Shown piece by piece: positions 8,971 through 18,384 of a stretch of 64,000 nucleotides of DNA. The notes below the pieces were generated by a model. It saw only the letters and a list, made by a program, of their open reading frames with translations. It made no database searches and was not told the origin of the DNA. Numbering within the stretch: the stretch's first letter is position 1; each line of letters starts with the position of its first letter. Source of the DNA: Aquimarina rhabdastrellae (GTDB taxonomy: Bacteria; Bacteroidota; Bacteroidia; Flavobacteriales; Flavobacteriaceae); NCBI GenBank assembly GCA_947387485.1, contig CANDNT010000001.1:744001-808000 (forward strand), in the 5' to 3' direction. Made by a program: the position numbers and the translations under genes.

Positions 8971-10299
8971 TTACTCGTTACTCCAGTTCATACGATCCAT
9001 CTGGTTAAATGGCCATGGAGCTCCGTTGTTTTCAATATTGGTCATCATCACGTTTAATTCTGATGGTGCAGCACTTTCTTCCATTACTAAATAACGACGC
9101 ATATCAAGAATAATGGATAATGGACTGATGTTTACTGGACATGTTTCTACACAAGCGTTACAACTTGTACAAGCCCATAGTTCTTCTGGTGTAATGTAAT
9201 CGTTTAATAGCTGTTTACCATCATCAACAAAACTTCCGTTTTTATCAATGTTATCTCCCACTTCTTGTAGACGATCTCTGGTATCCATCATGATCTTTCT
9301 AGGAGAAAGTTTTTTCCCTGTTTGGTTCGCAGGACATTCGCTTGTACAACGTCCACACTCTGTACAGGTATATGAATTCATTAATTGAACCCAGTTTAAA
9401 TCTGTTACATCAGATGCTCCAAACTTTTCTGGTTCTCCCTCTTCTTCTCCTGCTTCTGGAGCTGCAAATGGATCTGCATTAGGATCCATCATTAACATCA
9501 CCTCTTTAGTCACTGCTTCAAGGTTATTGAATTCACCTTGTGGCTTTAAGTTGGCAAAATACGTATTTGGGAATGCTAATAGAATGTGTAAATGTTTAGA
9601 GAAATATAAATAATTTAAGAATACTAAAATCCCTAAAATGTGTAACCACCAAGCTCCTCTTTCGATAAGAATCAAGGTTCCTTCACTCATTCCGTCAAAC
9701 AACGGACTGATAAACTGACTTATAGGATATGCTCCTGCTTTAATATAATGATCTGCTCCTAACTCTTGTAATTGTAAATCTGTAGCATTCATGACAAGGA
9801 ATAATGTCATTAAAACCATTTCGAAATACAAAATCAAGTTACCATCATTCTTAGGCCATCCTTTCATTTCTGGATTCCAGAAACGTTTGATCTTAACAAT
9901 GTTTCTACGTATCCAAAAAATGATAACTCCAACTAATACTAGAAATGCTAAAACCTCAAAAGATCCTATTAAGAAATCATATAATCCTCCTAAAAATGAA
10001 AAGATTCTATGTGTTCCAAATATACCATCAATGATGATTTCTAATACTTCTATATTAATGATGATAAACCCAACATACACTATAATATGTAAAAATCCTG
10101 ATACTGGTCTACGTGTCATTTTACCTTGACCTAAAGCTATTTTAGCCATGTTTTTAAAACGTGCTGACTTATTATCACTTCGATCAATGTCTTTTCCTAA
10201 TCGGATATTACGTATAAGTTTACGGACATTCATCGTAAAATATCCAATTCCTGCAGCTAATGCCAGTATAAAAATAATATTAGGTATATATTGCATCAT
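8971..10299 (-). CDS. Membrane-bound HdrC-like ferredoxin, NarI-type membrane domain
   Basis: The 442-residue protein begins with about five transmembrane helices (residues 1-250), resembling the quinone-facing cytochrome b subunit of NarI/HdrE/DsrM proteins. A cytoplasmic ferredoxin part follows with two 4Fe-4S sites: CTECGRCTSECPANQ and CTSCNACVETCPVNI. An acidic linker (EAGEEEGEPE) joins them. It is expected to pass electrons between the quinone pool and the HdrB-like CCG protein encoded two genes downstream. HdrC-HdrB style pairs of this kind are common in Bacteroidota but their donor or acceptor is not established. The operon order is this gene, HAD protein, HdrB-like gene. Confidence 0.88.
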   Translation of the reverse strand: MMQYIPNIIFILALAAGIGYFTMNVRKLIRNIRLGKDIDRSDNKSARFKNMAKIALGQGKMTRRPVSGFLHIIVYVGFIIINIEVLEIIIDGIFGTHRIFSFLGGLYDFLIGSFEVLAFLVLVGVIIFWIRRNIVKIKRFWNPEMKGWPKNDGNLILYFEMVLMTLFLVMNATDLQLQELGADHYIKAGAYPISQFISPLFDGMSEGTLILIERGAWWLHILGILVFLNYLYFSKHLHILLAFPNTYFANLKPQGEFNNLEAVTKEVMLMMDPNADPFAAPEAGEEEGEPEKFGASDVTDLNWVQLMNSYTCTECGRCTSECPANQTGKKLSPRKIMMDTRDRLQEVGDNIDKNGSFVDDGKQLLNDYITPEELWACTSCNACVETCPVNISPLSIILDMRRYLVMEESAAPSELNVMMTNIENNGAPWPFNQMDRMNWSNE

Positions 10300-10334
10300 G
10301 TATTAAAGAGAGTATGTTAGTTCAGTTAGTTTGT

Positions 10335-11285
10335 TTATTGTATTGAATCTGCTGGTTTTTGATAAGGTTTATTGTTTTTACCAAAAACAGAGATGTGTAC
10401 ATATCTTTTAGGATTTAATCTTAAATCTTGTAATAATAGTTCTAATTGTTTACTTGTACGTTCAAGGTTGTCATATAACTTTTCGTCTTTAAGCAATTTC
10501 CCCATAGTTCCTTTTCCTCCTTGAATATCATTAGCGATTTTATCAAAATTAGCAACAATACCTTTTAAGTCTTTTCCTAATTTCTCTATCTCCACTTTTG
10601 ATAATCCTTCTGTAAACGTATTCAAGTTTGTTGACATCGCATCAAGATTAGTAAATGTATTGTTTAACTTTTCTTGATTTTGCTCTAATAAAGTATTCAA
10701 TTTACCTGAAGCTCCTTTAAAAGACTGCATTGTATGATTCAAATTCTTTAATGCAGATTGTATATCCTCTTGTGTGTCTTTGGACAACGTTTTGTTTAAA
10801 GAAGTTAACAATGTATTTGCATTAATAATCGCTACTTCAAGTTTTTCTTGTAATGGTGTAAAACGATCATTAACAATGTCTAATATTCCTTCTTCTACTT
10901 TACCAGGTAAAGTATCTCCATTTTTTGCTGCTTGAGCTTTATCATGAACTGGTGTTACCGAAAGTGACTTCCCTCCTATCAATCCTGTTCCGTGAATTTG
11001 TGCAAAACTATTCTTTGAAAATTCAAAGTCACTATTCACATTAAAAGTTACAATTAGATTTCCTTGATTATTTAAGAAATCAATGCTCTTTACTTTTCCT
11101 ACTATCAATCCATTGATAGTTACTGGTGAGGATGGTATCAATCCTTCTACATCTTTATAAACCACATAGAATGTTCTATCTGATTCTAAAAGGTTTTTTC
11201 CTTTTAAAAAGTTATATCCAAAAATAAATAAAGCAATAGCACTAATTGCTAAAATTCCTGTTTTAACTTCGCGAGTAATTTTCAA
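10335..11285 (-). CDS. MlaD-family MCE lipid-transport protein
   Basis: The 316-residue protein has one N-terminal membrane helix (residues 9-26) and then an MCE domain with the typical start LESDRTFYVVYKDVEGLIPSSPVTINGLIVGKV (residues about 33-65). The rest is a long alpha-helical, Asn/Leu-rich region that is probably coiled coil. MCE proteins form periplasmic rings that move phospholipids between the two membranes; the ATPase and permease subunits are not in this window. It sits between a cell-wall amidase gene and the redox genes. The start is supported by a -7 promoter element just upstream. Confidence 0.88.
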   Translation of the reverse strand: MKITREVKTGILAISAIALFIFGYNFLKGKNLLESDRTFYVVYKDVEGLIPSSPVTINGLIVGKVKSIDFLNNQGNLIVTFNVNSDFEFSKNSFAQIHGTGLIGGKSLSVTPVHDKAQAAKNGDTLPGKVEEGILDIVNDRFTPLQEKLEVAIINANTLLTSLNKTLSKDTQEDIQSALKNLNHTMQSFKGASGKLNTLLEQNQEKLNNTFTNLDAMSTNLNTFTEGLSKVEIEKLGKDLKGIVANFDKIANDIQGGKGTMGKLLKDEKLYDNLERTSKQLELLLQDLRLNPKRYVHISVFGKNNKPYQKPADSIQ

Positions 11286-11307
11286 AATAGCTATATTTTT
11301 TGAGTAA

Positions 11308-11315
11308 CAAATTTA
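11308..11315 (-). promoter_or_regulatory. Bacteroidota -7 promoter element for the mlaD-like gene
   Basis: On the minus strand this reads TAAATTTG, an exact TAnnTTTG. Transcription would start about 7-10 bases on, leaving a short leader before the ATG at 11285. I do not see a clear -33 TTG. Confidence 0.5.
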
Positions 11316-11374
11316 GAAATAAAATTGTATTTTATTAATACGATAGTTATACAATATTATTGTATTTATTTAGA

Positions 11375-12472
11375 TTAATTAGAAACAGTATTCGCTTCTA
11401 GTGCTTCACTTAAAGGAATCATTTGATTACCTTTGAAAGCTACTATGAAACTAGATTCAAAACCTTCTTTTTCTGCTTCTTTCTTTTGTCTTTTTATTCT
11501 TAAATAATCTGATGTACTTCCATAAAAGTATTTATATCGTTCTCCATACTTAATTCTACTAATCTCTTGTAGTCCATTAAAGTTATATGGTTTAGTTTCT
11601 ATAGCTCTTGAGCTCGCCGAAATTTGTACTTTAAAGACTATTCCTTCATATATTTCCTGATGTGCTGTATGTTGTACATTATTAGTATACAACGCATCGA
11701 CACTCTTCTTATAATCTAATATCGATTTAAATATGGATTTAGCCATATCACTTTGACCTCTCTTTGAATTAAGGTATCTCCCTTCTCTATTATTTGTTAA
11801 AAAACCTAATTCTATTAATACACTAGGCATAAATGTTTGATGTAAAACGACAAAACCAGCTTGTTTTACCCCTCTACTTTTTCGTTTTAATGATTTAGTA
11901 AAACTATCTTGTACTAAACTCGCCAATGCTACACTTTGCTCTAAATATTCTTCTTGTAAAAGTGTAAGTCCTATAACTGATTCTGGAGAATTAGGATCAA
12001 ATCCATCATAATTTGCTTCATAATTATCCTCTAAGAGAATTACAGAGTTCTCATTTTTTGCGATATCAAAGTTTTCTTTGTTAGCATGTAAACCCAGAAC
12101 AAATGTTTCTGTCCCCGAAGCTTGTGACCTATGAGCATTACAATGAATTGATACAAATAAATCTGCTTTGGCTTTATTTGCTATATTTCCTCTTTCGTAT
12201 AACTCAATAAATTTATCCGATTTTCTAGTATATATTACTTCAAATCTTCCATCTTTTTCTAATCGTTTTCCTACATCAAGAACTACTTTTAAAGCAATAT
12301 CTTTTTCTCTATATCCATTACCTACATTACCAGAATCTTTCCCCCCATGTCCAGCATCTAATACGACCACAAATTTATCAATATGCGGTATAGTATTTGA
12401 TGACTTAAAACTCAACCCAATACAAATAAAAACAATTAAAATGATTTTAAAATGTGTGCTTTTTTTCATCAT
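11375..12472 (-). CDS. N-acetylmuramoyl-L-alanine amidase (Amidase_3)
   Basis: The 365-residue protein has an N-terminal signal or anchor (IILIVFICIGLSF) and a zinc-dependent Amidase_3 domain at about 35-245. The zinc ligands are His in LDAGHGGKDSG, Glu in REKDIAL and His in VSIHCNAH. The catalytic Glu is in VLIELGFLTN. It cuts the bond between N-acetylmuramic acid and the stem peptide during cell division and wall turnover. The last 90 residues (from EGIVFKVQISAS) look like a SPOR-type peptidoglycan-binding domain. Just downstream is the MCE gene, and lptD is divergent on the other side, giving an envelope-biogenesis neighbourhood. Confidence 0.92.
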   Translation of the reverse strand: MMKKSTHFKIILIVFICIGLSFKSSNTIPHIDKFVVVLDAGHGGKDSGNVGNGYREKDIALKVVLDVGKRLEKDGRFEVIYTRKSDKFIELYERGNIANKAKADLFVSIHCNAHRSQASGTETFVLGLHANKENFDIAKNENSVILLEDNYEANYDGFDPNSPESVIGLTLLQEEYLEQSVALASLVQDSFTKSLKRKSRGVKQAGFVVLHQTFMPSVLIELGFLTNNREGRYLNSKRGQSDMAKSIFKSILDYKKSVDALYTNNVQHTAHQEIYEGIVFKVQISASSRAIETKPYNFNGLQEISRIKYGERYKYFYGSTSDYLRIKRQKKEAEKEGFESSFIVAFKGNQMIPLSEALEANTVSN

Positions 12473-12666
12473 AAGTTATTTTTTATATAAAACGACATAT
12501 CCTATTTATTCAGTATCGTCTTATACTATTTTAATGTTAAATCGGTTATTGATAACAAACATCAAAATCCCCTCTATATACTTAGAACAGTCAGCAGTAT
12601 AATAATTTTATCTATTATCTAAAAATTTTTTTTATTATTACAACCTTTGCTACCAAAAAATATATG

Positions 12667-12674
12667 TAATTTTG
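12667..12674 (+). promoter_or_regulatory. Promoter -7 element of lptD
   Basis: TAATTTTG is an exact TAnnTTTG. A TTTG lies about 20 bases upstream (in cctttgcta), a plausible -33 element. The TTG inside this element is in frame with lptD and could be mistaken for a start, but it lies upstream of the expected transcript start. Confidence 0.72.
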
Positions 12675-12722
12675 GCACTTCAAAAACTAAGCCATAGTTG
12701 TACAAAAATAGGATTTAAAACA

Positions 12723-15461
12723 TTGCAAAAAACAATACGAAACATACTTTATTCACTTAGTTTGATACTGTTTTGCAGTCAATCAATTACAGCACAAGAA
12801 GTGGGTAAAAATACGACTCTAAAAACCAAAGCTCAAGAGGAAGCTATCCCTGTTTTACGTGATTCTGTAAAAAAACCTAAGACAAAAACCCCTGAAGAAG
12901 CTTTAAGTGAACAAGCCGCAGATACTGTAAAAATAGACTCTGTAGCTCCAGAACCTCAATTTTTAACTGATAAAGTCACTTATAAAGCTACCGATTATAT
13001 GCATTTAAGTCGAAAGCACAATAAAATGTATTTATATAATCAAGCAGAGATCATCTACGGTGAGATGCAAATTAATGCTGGGCTTATTATTTTGGACAAC
13101 GATAAGAATGAAGTATATGCCTACGGAATTAAAGATTCTACAGGAACTTATACGCAAACTCCTATATTTAAACAAGCACAAAATATTGTAGAACCTGATT
13201 CTATTCGTTTTAATTTTGATACCGAAAAAGCTTTGATCTACAATTCTAGAACGGAGCAAAGCGGAATGAAAATTTATAATGAAGTATCAAAACGTGAAAA
13301 TGATTCTGTAGTTTACATGAAAAATGTACGTTTTACAACTTCAGAAAACATTGAGGATCCCGAGTATTACTTCTATGCTAGACGTATCAAGTTTGTGCCT
13401 AAGAAAAAAATTGTCACTGGATTAGTTAACATGTATATCGCAGATGTTCCTACTCCATTAGGATTACCTTTTGGTTATTTTCCATTAACAGAAACTCGAA
13501 CCTCTGGTTTTATTATACCTTCTTATGGACAAGAAAACAATAGAGGATATTTCTTACAAAATGGTGGATACTATTTTGCTATTAGTGACTATGTAGATCT
13601 TACTCTTTTAGGAGATTACTATACTAATGGTAGTTATGCTTTGCGGGCTGAGTCAAGTTATGCACTCCGATATCGTTTTAATGGTAATTTTAATGTTCGT
13701 TTTGAAAACTTTTTACAAAGTGAACGTGGTTTCCCTGATTTCTCGAGAACGTCTACCTATAATATACAATGGAGACATAGTCAAGATCCTAAAGCGAACC
13801 CTAATTCTAGATTTGCTGCTTCGGTTAACTTTGGTAGTAGTGATTATTTTAGACAATCTACCAATCAATTAAACACAGGTAACTTCTTAAATAACAACTT
13901 AAGTTCTTCTATTTCGTATTCGAAAACTTTTCAAGGTGATCCAGAAGTAAACATATCCTTGGCTGCAACGCACAATCAAAATACCAATACAGAAGAGGTT
14001 AACCTAACATTACCTACACTTAATGCTAGTGTATCAAGAATATTTCCTTTTGCACCTAAATCTGGCACTAAAAAAGGTATTTTTCAAAACATCAACTTTC
14101 AATACAATTTAAGAGGTGAAAACCGAATCAGTACAACAGATTCGTTACTTTTTACTTCTCGTATGTTTGATGATGCTCGTATGGGTATTCAACATTCCAT
14201 TCCTATTAGTACTAACTTTAAGTTATTTAAATATATAAGTGCTAGTGCAAGTACTAATTATCAAGAAAGTTGGGTTTTTGAAACTATAGAACAAAGTTAT
14301 GATCCTACCGCTAACAACGGTGCTGGTGAAGTAGTTCGAGATACTATAAAAGGTTTTGATACTTTTAGAACATATAACTTTAGTACAAGTTTAGGTACTA
14401 CTATTTATGGTACTTTCAATTTTAAAGAAACCAGTAAGATTCAAGCTATTCGACATACGATACGTCCATCGATAAGTTACTCTATCAATCCAGCTTTTAA
14501 TCAATTTTATGATAGTTACACCATACCTGGTAGTAACTCAAACAGTGGTGAAGATGAAGTTGTAGAATATACCAGATTCCAAGGAGGATTCTTTGGGGCA
14601 CCAAGTAATACTTTTTCTAGTAGCATTGGTTTTTCATTAAGTAACACAGTAGAAGCTAAGGTAAGAAGTAAAGACTCTACTGCTACAGAGCCTAAAAAAG
14701 TAAGTTTATTAAATAACTTTAATATTTCAACTGCATATAATTTAGCTGGTGATTCTCTTAGATTAAGTCCGTTATCTATTACTGGTAATATTCCTATTAT
14801 TACCAATAAATTAGATATTAATTTTAGTGGTGAATTAGATCCTTATGCCTTAGATAATAACAATCGTAAAATTGATGTTTGGAACATTGACAACGGCGGA
14901 AGTTTATTTAGACTAACTCGTGCTAGTGCCAATTTTGGTTATTCCTTCTCTAGTAAAGATTTTGAAAAAGGAAAAACAAACGAAAATCAAGCAACTAATG
15001 AAACCTTTAGAAATGGAGGTCGTCCCGATAATTTATTTGGTGGTGGAACTGATTTTAGAGATGGTATAGGTAATCAAACTACCGACGATGACAAATCATC
15101 TGATAAAGAGACCAAGCATTATCATTACAAAATCCCCTGGTCTTTACGACTTTCATACAATGTAAACTATAACAATAATGCTAGGCAAAATGAGATTTCC
15201 TCACATTCTCTTATGTTTTCTGGAGATGTAGAAATTGCTCCTAGATGGACTGTAGGTGTCTCTTCTGGTTATGATCTAAAAAACCCTGGATTCACGTTTA
15301 CTAACTTAAGATTCCAACGAGACTTAGAAAGTTGGCGTATGAGTTTCAATTGGATTCCGTTTAGTAGTCGTACATCATGGAATTTCTTTATTGGTATCAA
15401 ATCATCTGTACTTAGTGATATTAAATGGGAAAAACGTAGAGAGCCAGACCGCAGATTATAA
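12723..15461 (+). CDS. lptD: LPS-assembly outer-membrane protein LptD
   Basis: This is a large outer-membrane beta-barrel (about 912 residues). An N-terminal OstA-like beta-jellyroll at about 75-230 (YLYNQAEIIYGEMQINAG, then PTPLGLPFGYFPL) leads to a long barrel rich in alternating aromatic/polar strands, ending EPDRRL. It inserts lipopolysaccharide into the outer leaflet together with the LptE and LptA partners, which are not in the window. I place the start at the TTG at 12723 (product MQKTIRNILYSLSLILFCSQS, a good signal peptide). The more upstream in-frame TTG at 12672 lies inside the promoter element. RidA follows 37 bases downstream, probably in the same transcript. Confidence 0.88.
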   Translation: MQKTIRNILYSLSLILFCSQSITAQEVGKNTTLKTKAQEEAIPVLRDSVKKPKTKTPEEALSEQAADTVKIDSVAPEPQFLTDKVTYKATDYMHLSRKHNKMYLYNQAEIIYGEMQINAGLIILDNDKNEVYAYGIKDSTGTYTQTPIFKQAQNIVEPDSIRFNFDTEKALIYNSRTEQSGMKIYNEVSKRENDSVVYMKNVRFTTSENIEDPEYYFYARRIKFVPKKKIVTGLVNMYIADVPTPLGLPFGYFPLTETRTSGFIIPSYGQENNRGYFLQNGGYYFAISDYVDLTLLGDYYTNGSYALRAESSYALRYRFNGNFNVRFENFLQSERGFPDFSRTSTYNIQWRHSQDPKANPNSRFAASVNFGSSDYFRQSTNQLNTGNFLNNNLSSSISYSKTFQGDPEVNISLAATHNQNTNTEEVNLTLPTLNASVSRIFPFAPKSGTKKGIFQNINFQYNLRGENRISTTDSLLFTSRMFDDARMGIQHSIPISTNFKLFKYISASASTNYQESWVFETIEQSYDPTANNGAGEVVRDTIKGFDTFRTYNFSTSLGTTIYGTFNFKETSKIQAIRHTIRPSISYSINPAFNQFYDSYTIPGSNSNSGEDEVVEYTRFQGGFFGAPSNTFSSSIGFSLSNTVEAKVRSKDSTATEPKKVSLLNNFNISTAYNLAGDSLRLSPLSITGNIPIITNKLDINFSGELDPYALDNNNRKIDVWNIDNGGSLFRLTRASANFGYSFSSKDFEKGKTNENQATNETFRNGGRPDNLFGGGTDFRDGIGNQTTDDDKSSDKETKHYHYKIPWSLRLSYNVNYNNNARQNEISSHSLMFSGDVEIAPRWTVGVSSGYDLKNPGFTFTNLRFQRDLESWRMSFNWIPFSSRTSWNFFIGIKSSVLSDIKWEKRREPDRRL

Positions 15462-15498
15462 ACTATCAAATCACACATAAATACAACATTATAATTCT

Positions 15499-15879
15499 AT
15501 GAAAAAGATTATCAATACCCCTCAAGCTCCAGCTCCTATAGGGCCTTATAGTCAAGCTGTTTTAACTGGAAATACTTTATATACTTCTGGTCAAATTGCT
15601 ATTAATCCAGAAACTGGAGATTTAGTTTTGGATGATATTAAAACTGAAGCACAACAAGTAATGCAAAATTTAAAAGCTGTACTTACTGCTGCCGAAATGA
15701 CTTTTGAAAATGTTATTAAAACAACTATATTCTTAAGTGATATGAATAATTTTGCCGCTGTAAATGACATATATGGTAGTTATTTTGATGAAGCAACAGC
15801 TCCTGCAAGAGAAACTGTTGCTGTAAAAACACTACCTAAATCAGTTAATGTAGAAATTTCTGTTATTGCTGTAAAGTAA
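15499..15879 (+). CDS. ridA: RidA family reactive intermediate deaminase
   Basis: The 126-residue protein is full length for the YjgF/YER057c/UK114 family. It has APAPIGPYSQAV at the N-terminus, TSGQIAINPETG at 31-42 and the signature region with the substrate-binding arginine in ATAPARETVAV near residue 104. These trimeric enzymes hydrolyse reactive enamine/imine intermediates, such as 2-aminoacrylate, to the keto acid and ammonia. The gene lies just after lptD, an arrangement I recall from other flavobacteria, and is followed by a strong terminator. Confidence 0.95.
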   Translation: MKKIINTPQAPAPIGPYSQAVLTGNTLYTSGQIAINPETGDLVLDDIKTEAQQVMQNLKAVLTAAEMTFENVIKTTIFLSDMNNFAAVNDIYGSYFDEATAPARETVAVKTLPKSVNVEISVIAVK

Positions 15880-15896
15880 TATCCTTTTATAAAAAA

Positions 15897-15933
15897 GAAA
15901 AGCCTCTTTGATATTGACTCAAAGAGGCTTTTC
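15897..15933. terminator. Bidirectional terminator between ridA and phoD-like gene
   Basis: A perfect 15-base-pair stem (GAAAAGCCTCTTTGA / TCAAAGAGGCTTTTC, loop TATTGAC) has A tracts on one side and T tracts on the other. It lies between two converging genes and can end transcripts from both directions. Confidence 0.92.
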
Positions 15934-15951
15934 TTTTGCTTTTATATTCAG

Positions 15952-18138
15952 TTATCTAATTACTATTTTTCTAGTAGCTTTTGTATTATCTGATGTCATT
16001 GTTATTATATATGTTCCTGGTTGTATACCGTCAACAGTAAATGATAAATTATAAATTCCTTTTTCTAATCTATCATTTTGCAATGTTTTAATTAATGTTC
16101 CGTTTATATCAAATAATGCTACAGTGATTTCACTATTCTTATTTACTAAATAGTGGACGTTTCCGTTAACCTCTAACGGGTTAGGATAAACTCCAATTAC
16201 AGTAAAGTTATCATCTTTAATCTTCTCTTGATTTACAAATTCGTTATTGATTGATTTTTCATAAACTCCTTTTAATGCACTACTAGGATTTGAAGTTTTA
16301 CGTACTCTACAATCATTATTGTTCACATACCAGCTTCTAGAATGCGTCTCACCATTTACAGGTCTTTTAATTTCATTAGTATCATACCAATCTCCCTGTA
16401 CTCTATCTTCTCTAACATCTAATACATAATATCCATGATTATTTAGATCTACATCTTTAAAATGACTATTCAAAAGTTTTACATAAAACTCTCCTACTCC
16501 AGAAATTAATCCTCCTAAAAAGTCTAAATTAGTCGAAGTTACACTTGGTACTACAAATTCACACATCTCACATTTACCATCATATTTTACTTCTCCTATA
16601 AATGTACTATGTATATCTCCTGTAAGTACTATCAAGTTATTTATATCGTTATCTTTTATATAACGTAATAATCTATTTCTTTCTTCACTATATCCATCCC
16701 AAGCATCGTCTGAAGGAACTCCTTTCCATGGCATAACCATTACTTGATTTCCTATAACTTTCCATCTTGCTTGTGAAGTTCTTAATTCGTTAGTTAACCA
16801 CTCAAATTGCTCTGCTCCTAAAATAGACTTATATGTTTGATTACTTTTTTCTGCATTTTTTTCATCTTCATATCTCGTCCCTTTTTCTAATAAAAGAGTT
16901 AATTCATCTGTTTGCTTTTTATTCGTCAATTCAAAGTTTTGATCTATTACACGTTCTGTAAAAATTGAAATCACACGATCTAATTCTTCTTGATTTAAAG
17001 CGTTATCAATCTCTTTATCTGTTACATTAACGTTTAAAATCATAGGCAATACCACTTCTAAAATCTCAGCAACATCTTCTTTTTGAGTTAGATCCTTAGT
17101 TGCGATTACTTCTTGAGTAAATTTCTTAAATTCTTTATTTGTCGCGGCTGCACTTATCAAATTTTTAGAACTACTTACTTGAGTCTCTCTACCTTCTATC
17201 CTTGTATCTAACATCATTAAGTCCATCAATTTCCCATAAGAGATTTTTCTATAGAGTCTGTATTCTTCAATTGAATTCGCTCTTATAGGCATCCATTCAA
17301 AATAAGCTTTATATGCATTAGCTTTTCTAGTAATCCAACTTCCTTCTGTATTAGGATCATGGTTTTCTGCTCCAAATTTATTTGCATCATTTGCAAACTC
17401 ATGATCATCCCATATATTGATAAAAGGATGTTGTTGGTGTACATTACGTAACATAGGATCTAGTCTATAAAAAGAATATCGTACTCGATAATCATTTAAC
17501 GTCACTATTTCGTTTGCTGGCAAGTGTATTCTTCCTAGATCATCACTATAACCATAACCACCAGATTCATATTCATAAATATAATCTCCTAGATGGATTA
17601 CCGCGTCCAGATCATTACGCTTAGCTATTTGATTATACGCATTAAAATATCCTCCTTGATAATTTGAACAAGAAACCACCGCAAATCTTAAATTATCAAC
17701 CATTTGCTGTTTTTTTGGTGTAGTTCTAGTTTTTCCTATTATTGATTTTATTCCCTCTGCTTCAAATTGATAATAATATGTTTGATAAGCACTGAGTCCT
17801 GTAGCATCAACTTTAACTGTATAATCTTTTGATTGATCTGTGATAACTTCTCCTTGGTTAACAATTTGACTCATTCCTTGATCTGTTGCTATTTTCCATT
17901 GTACAGTAACAGACGGAGCATTAGTTGTTACACGTGTCCAAATAATTACTGCATCTTCAAGAGGGTCACCAGATGCTACACCATGATAAAAAGGAGCTAA
18001 TTCTTCATCAAAATACGATGTTATCTGTCCTTGATTTGTGTTACGTTCAATCTTTGTTAAAGTAGATATTACTTCTTGGGCAAATGTAATTTGGGTAATA
18101 CTAAAAATTACAATTAAAAATTTAAAGTTTAGTTTCAT
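15952..18138 (-). CDS. PhoD-type alkaline phosphatase with T9SS sorting domain
   Basis: The 728-residue secreted phosphatase/phosphodiesterase has a signal peptide ending ITFAQ and an N-terminal PhoD domain (FYHGVASGDPLEDAVIIWTR). The metallophosphatase core has the PhoD cysteine ligand in VVSCSNYQGG, then HLGDYIYEY, NIWDDHEFAND and LTGDIHSTF. Its C-terminal 75 residues, from GVYPNPLEVNGN, are a type IX secretion sorting domain. PhoD enzymes use Fe and Ca to release phosphate from mono- and diesters outside the cell. Between about residues 315 and 435 there is a charged, helical insertion (EFKKFTQEV through NAEKSNQTY) that I do not expect in a standard PhoD core. Confidence 0.9.
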   Translation of the reverse strand: MKLNFKFLIVIFSITQITFAQEVISTLTKIERNTNQGQITSYFDEELAPFYHGVASGDPLEDAVIIWTRVTTNAPSVTVQWKIATDQGMSQIVNQGEVITDQSKDYTVKVDATGLSAYQTYYYQFEAEGIKSIIGKTRTTPKKQQMVDNLRFAVVSCSNYQGGYFNAYNQIAKRNDLDAVIHLGDYIYEYESGGYGYSDDLGRIHLPANEIVTLNDYRVRYSFYRLDPMLRNVHQQHPFINIWDDHEFANDANKFGAENHDPNTEGSWITRKANAYKAYFEWMPIRANSIEEYRLYRKISYGKLMDLMMLDTRIEGRETQVSSSKNLISAAATNKEFKKFTQEVIATKDLTQKEDVAEILEVVLPMILNVNVTDKEIDNALNQEELDRVISIFTERVIDQNFELTNKKQTDELTLLLEKGTRYEDEKNAEKSNQTYKSILGAEQFEWLTNELRTSQARWKVIGNQVMVMPWKGVPSDDAWDGYSEERNRLLRYIKDNDINNLIVLTGDIHSTFIGEVKYDGKCEMCEFVVPSVTSTNLDFLGGLISGVGEFYVKLLNSHFKDVDLNNHGYYVLDVREDRVQGDWYDTNEIKRPVNGETHSRSWYVNNNDCRVRKTSNPSSALKGVYEKSINNEFVNQEKIKDDNFTVIGVYPNPLEVNGNVHYLVNKNSEITVALFDINGTLIKTLQNDRLEKGIYNLSFTVDGIQPGTYIITMTSDNTKATRKIVIR

Positions 18139-18340
18139 TATGATAAGATTTATGTGTTTTGGCGCGAAAATATGAGATGCGACACAGATAAAATTCTGCT
18201 TATTTTCTATTTAATAAATTCATAAAACACATAACTATTTGGTATCAAAAACTTTTAAAATATATAATCTTTTGTTTATTCTTTTTCTTTTTGCTTATGC
18301 TATTTTTTAAATATTAAATGCGTTTTTACCGTAAAAAAAT

Positions 18341-18348
18341 TATTTTTG
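18341..18348 (+). promoter_or_regulatory. Promoter -7 element of the fibre-like gene
   Basis: TATTTTTG is an exact TAnnTTTG, 37 bases before the ATG at 18385. No strong -33 TTG is visible. Confidence 0.55.
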
Positions 18349-18384
18349 CATCTTATTAATAATCATTCATCAATTCTTATTGAC

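Noticed and set aside
12672..12674. TTG as the lptD start
   Set aside because: It lies in the -7 promoter element; the signal peptide fits the TTG at 12723.
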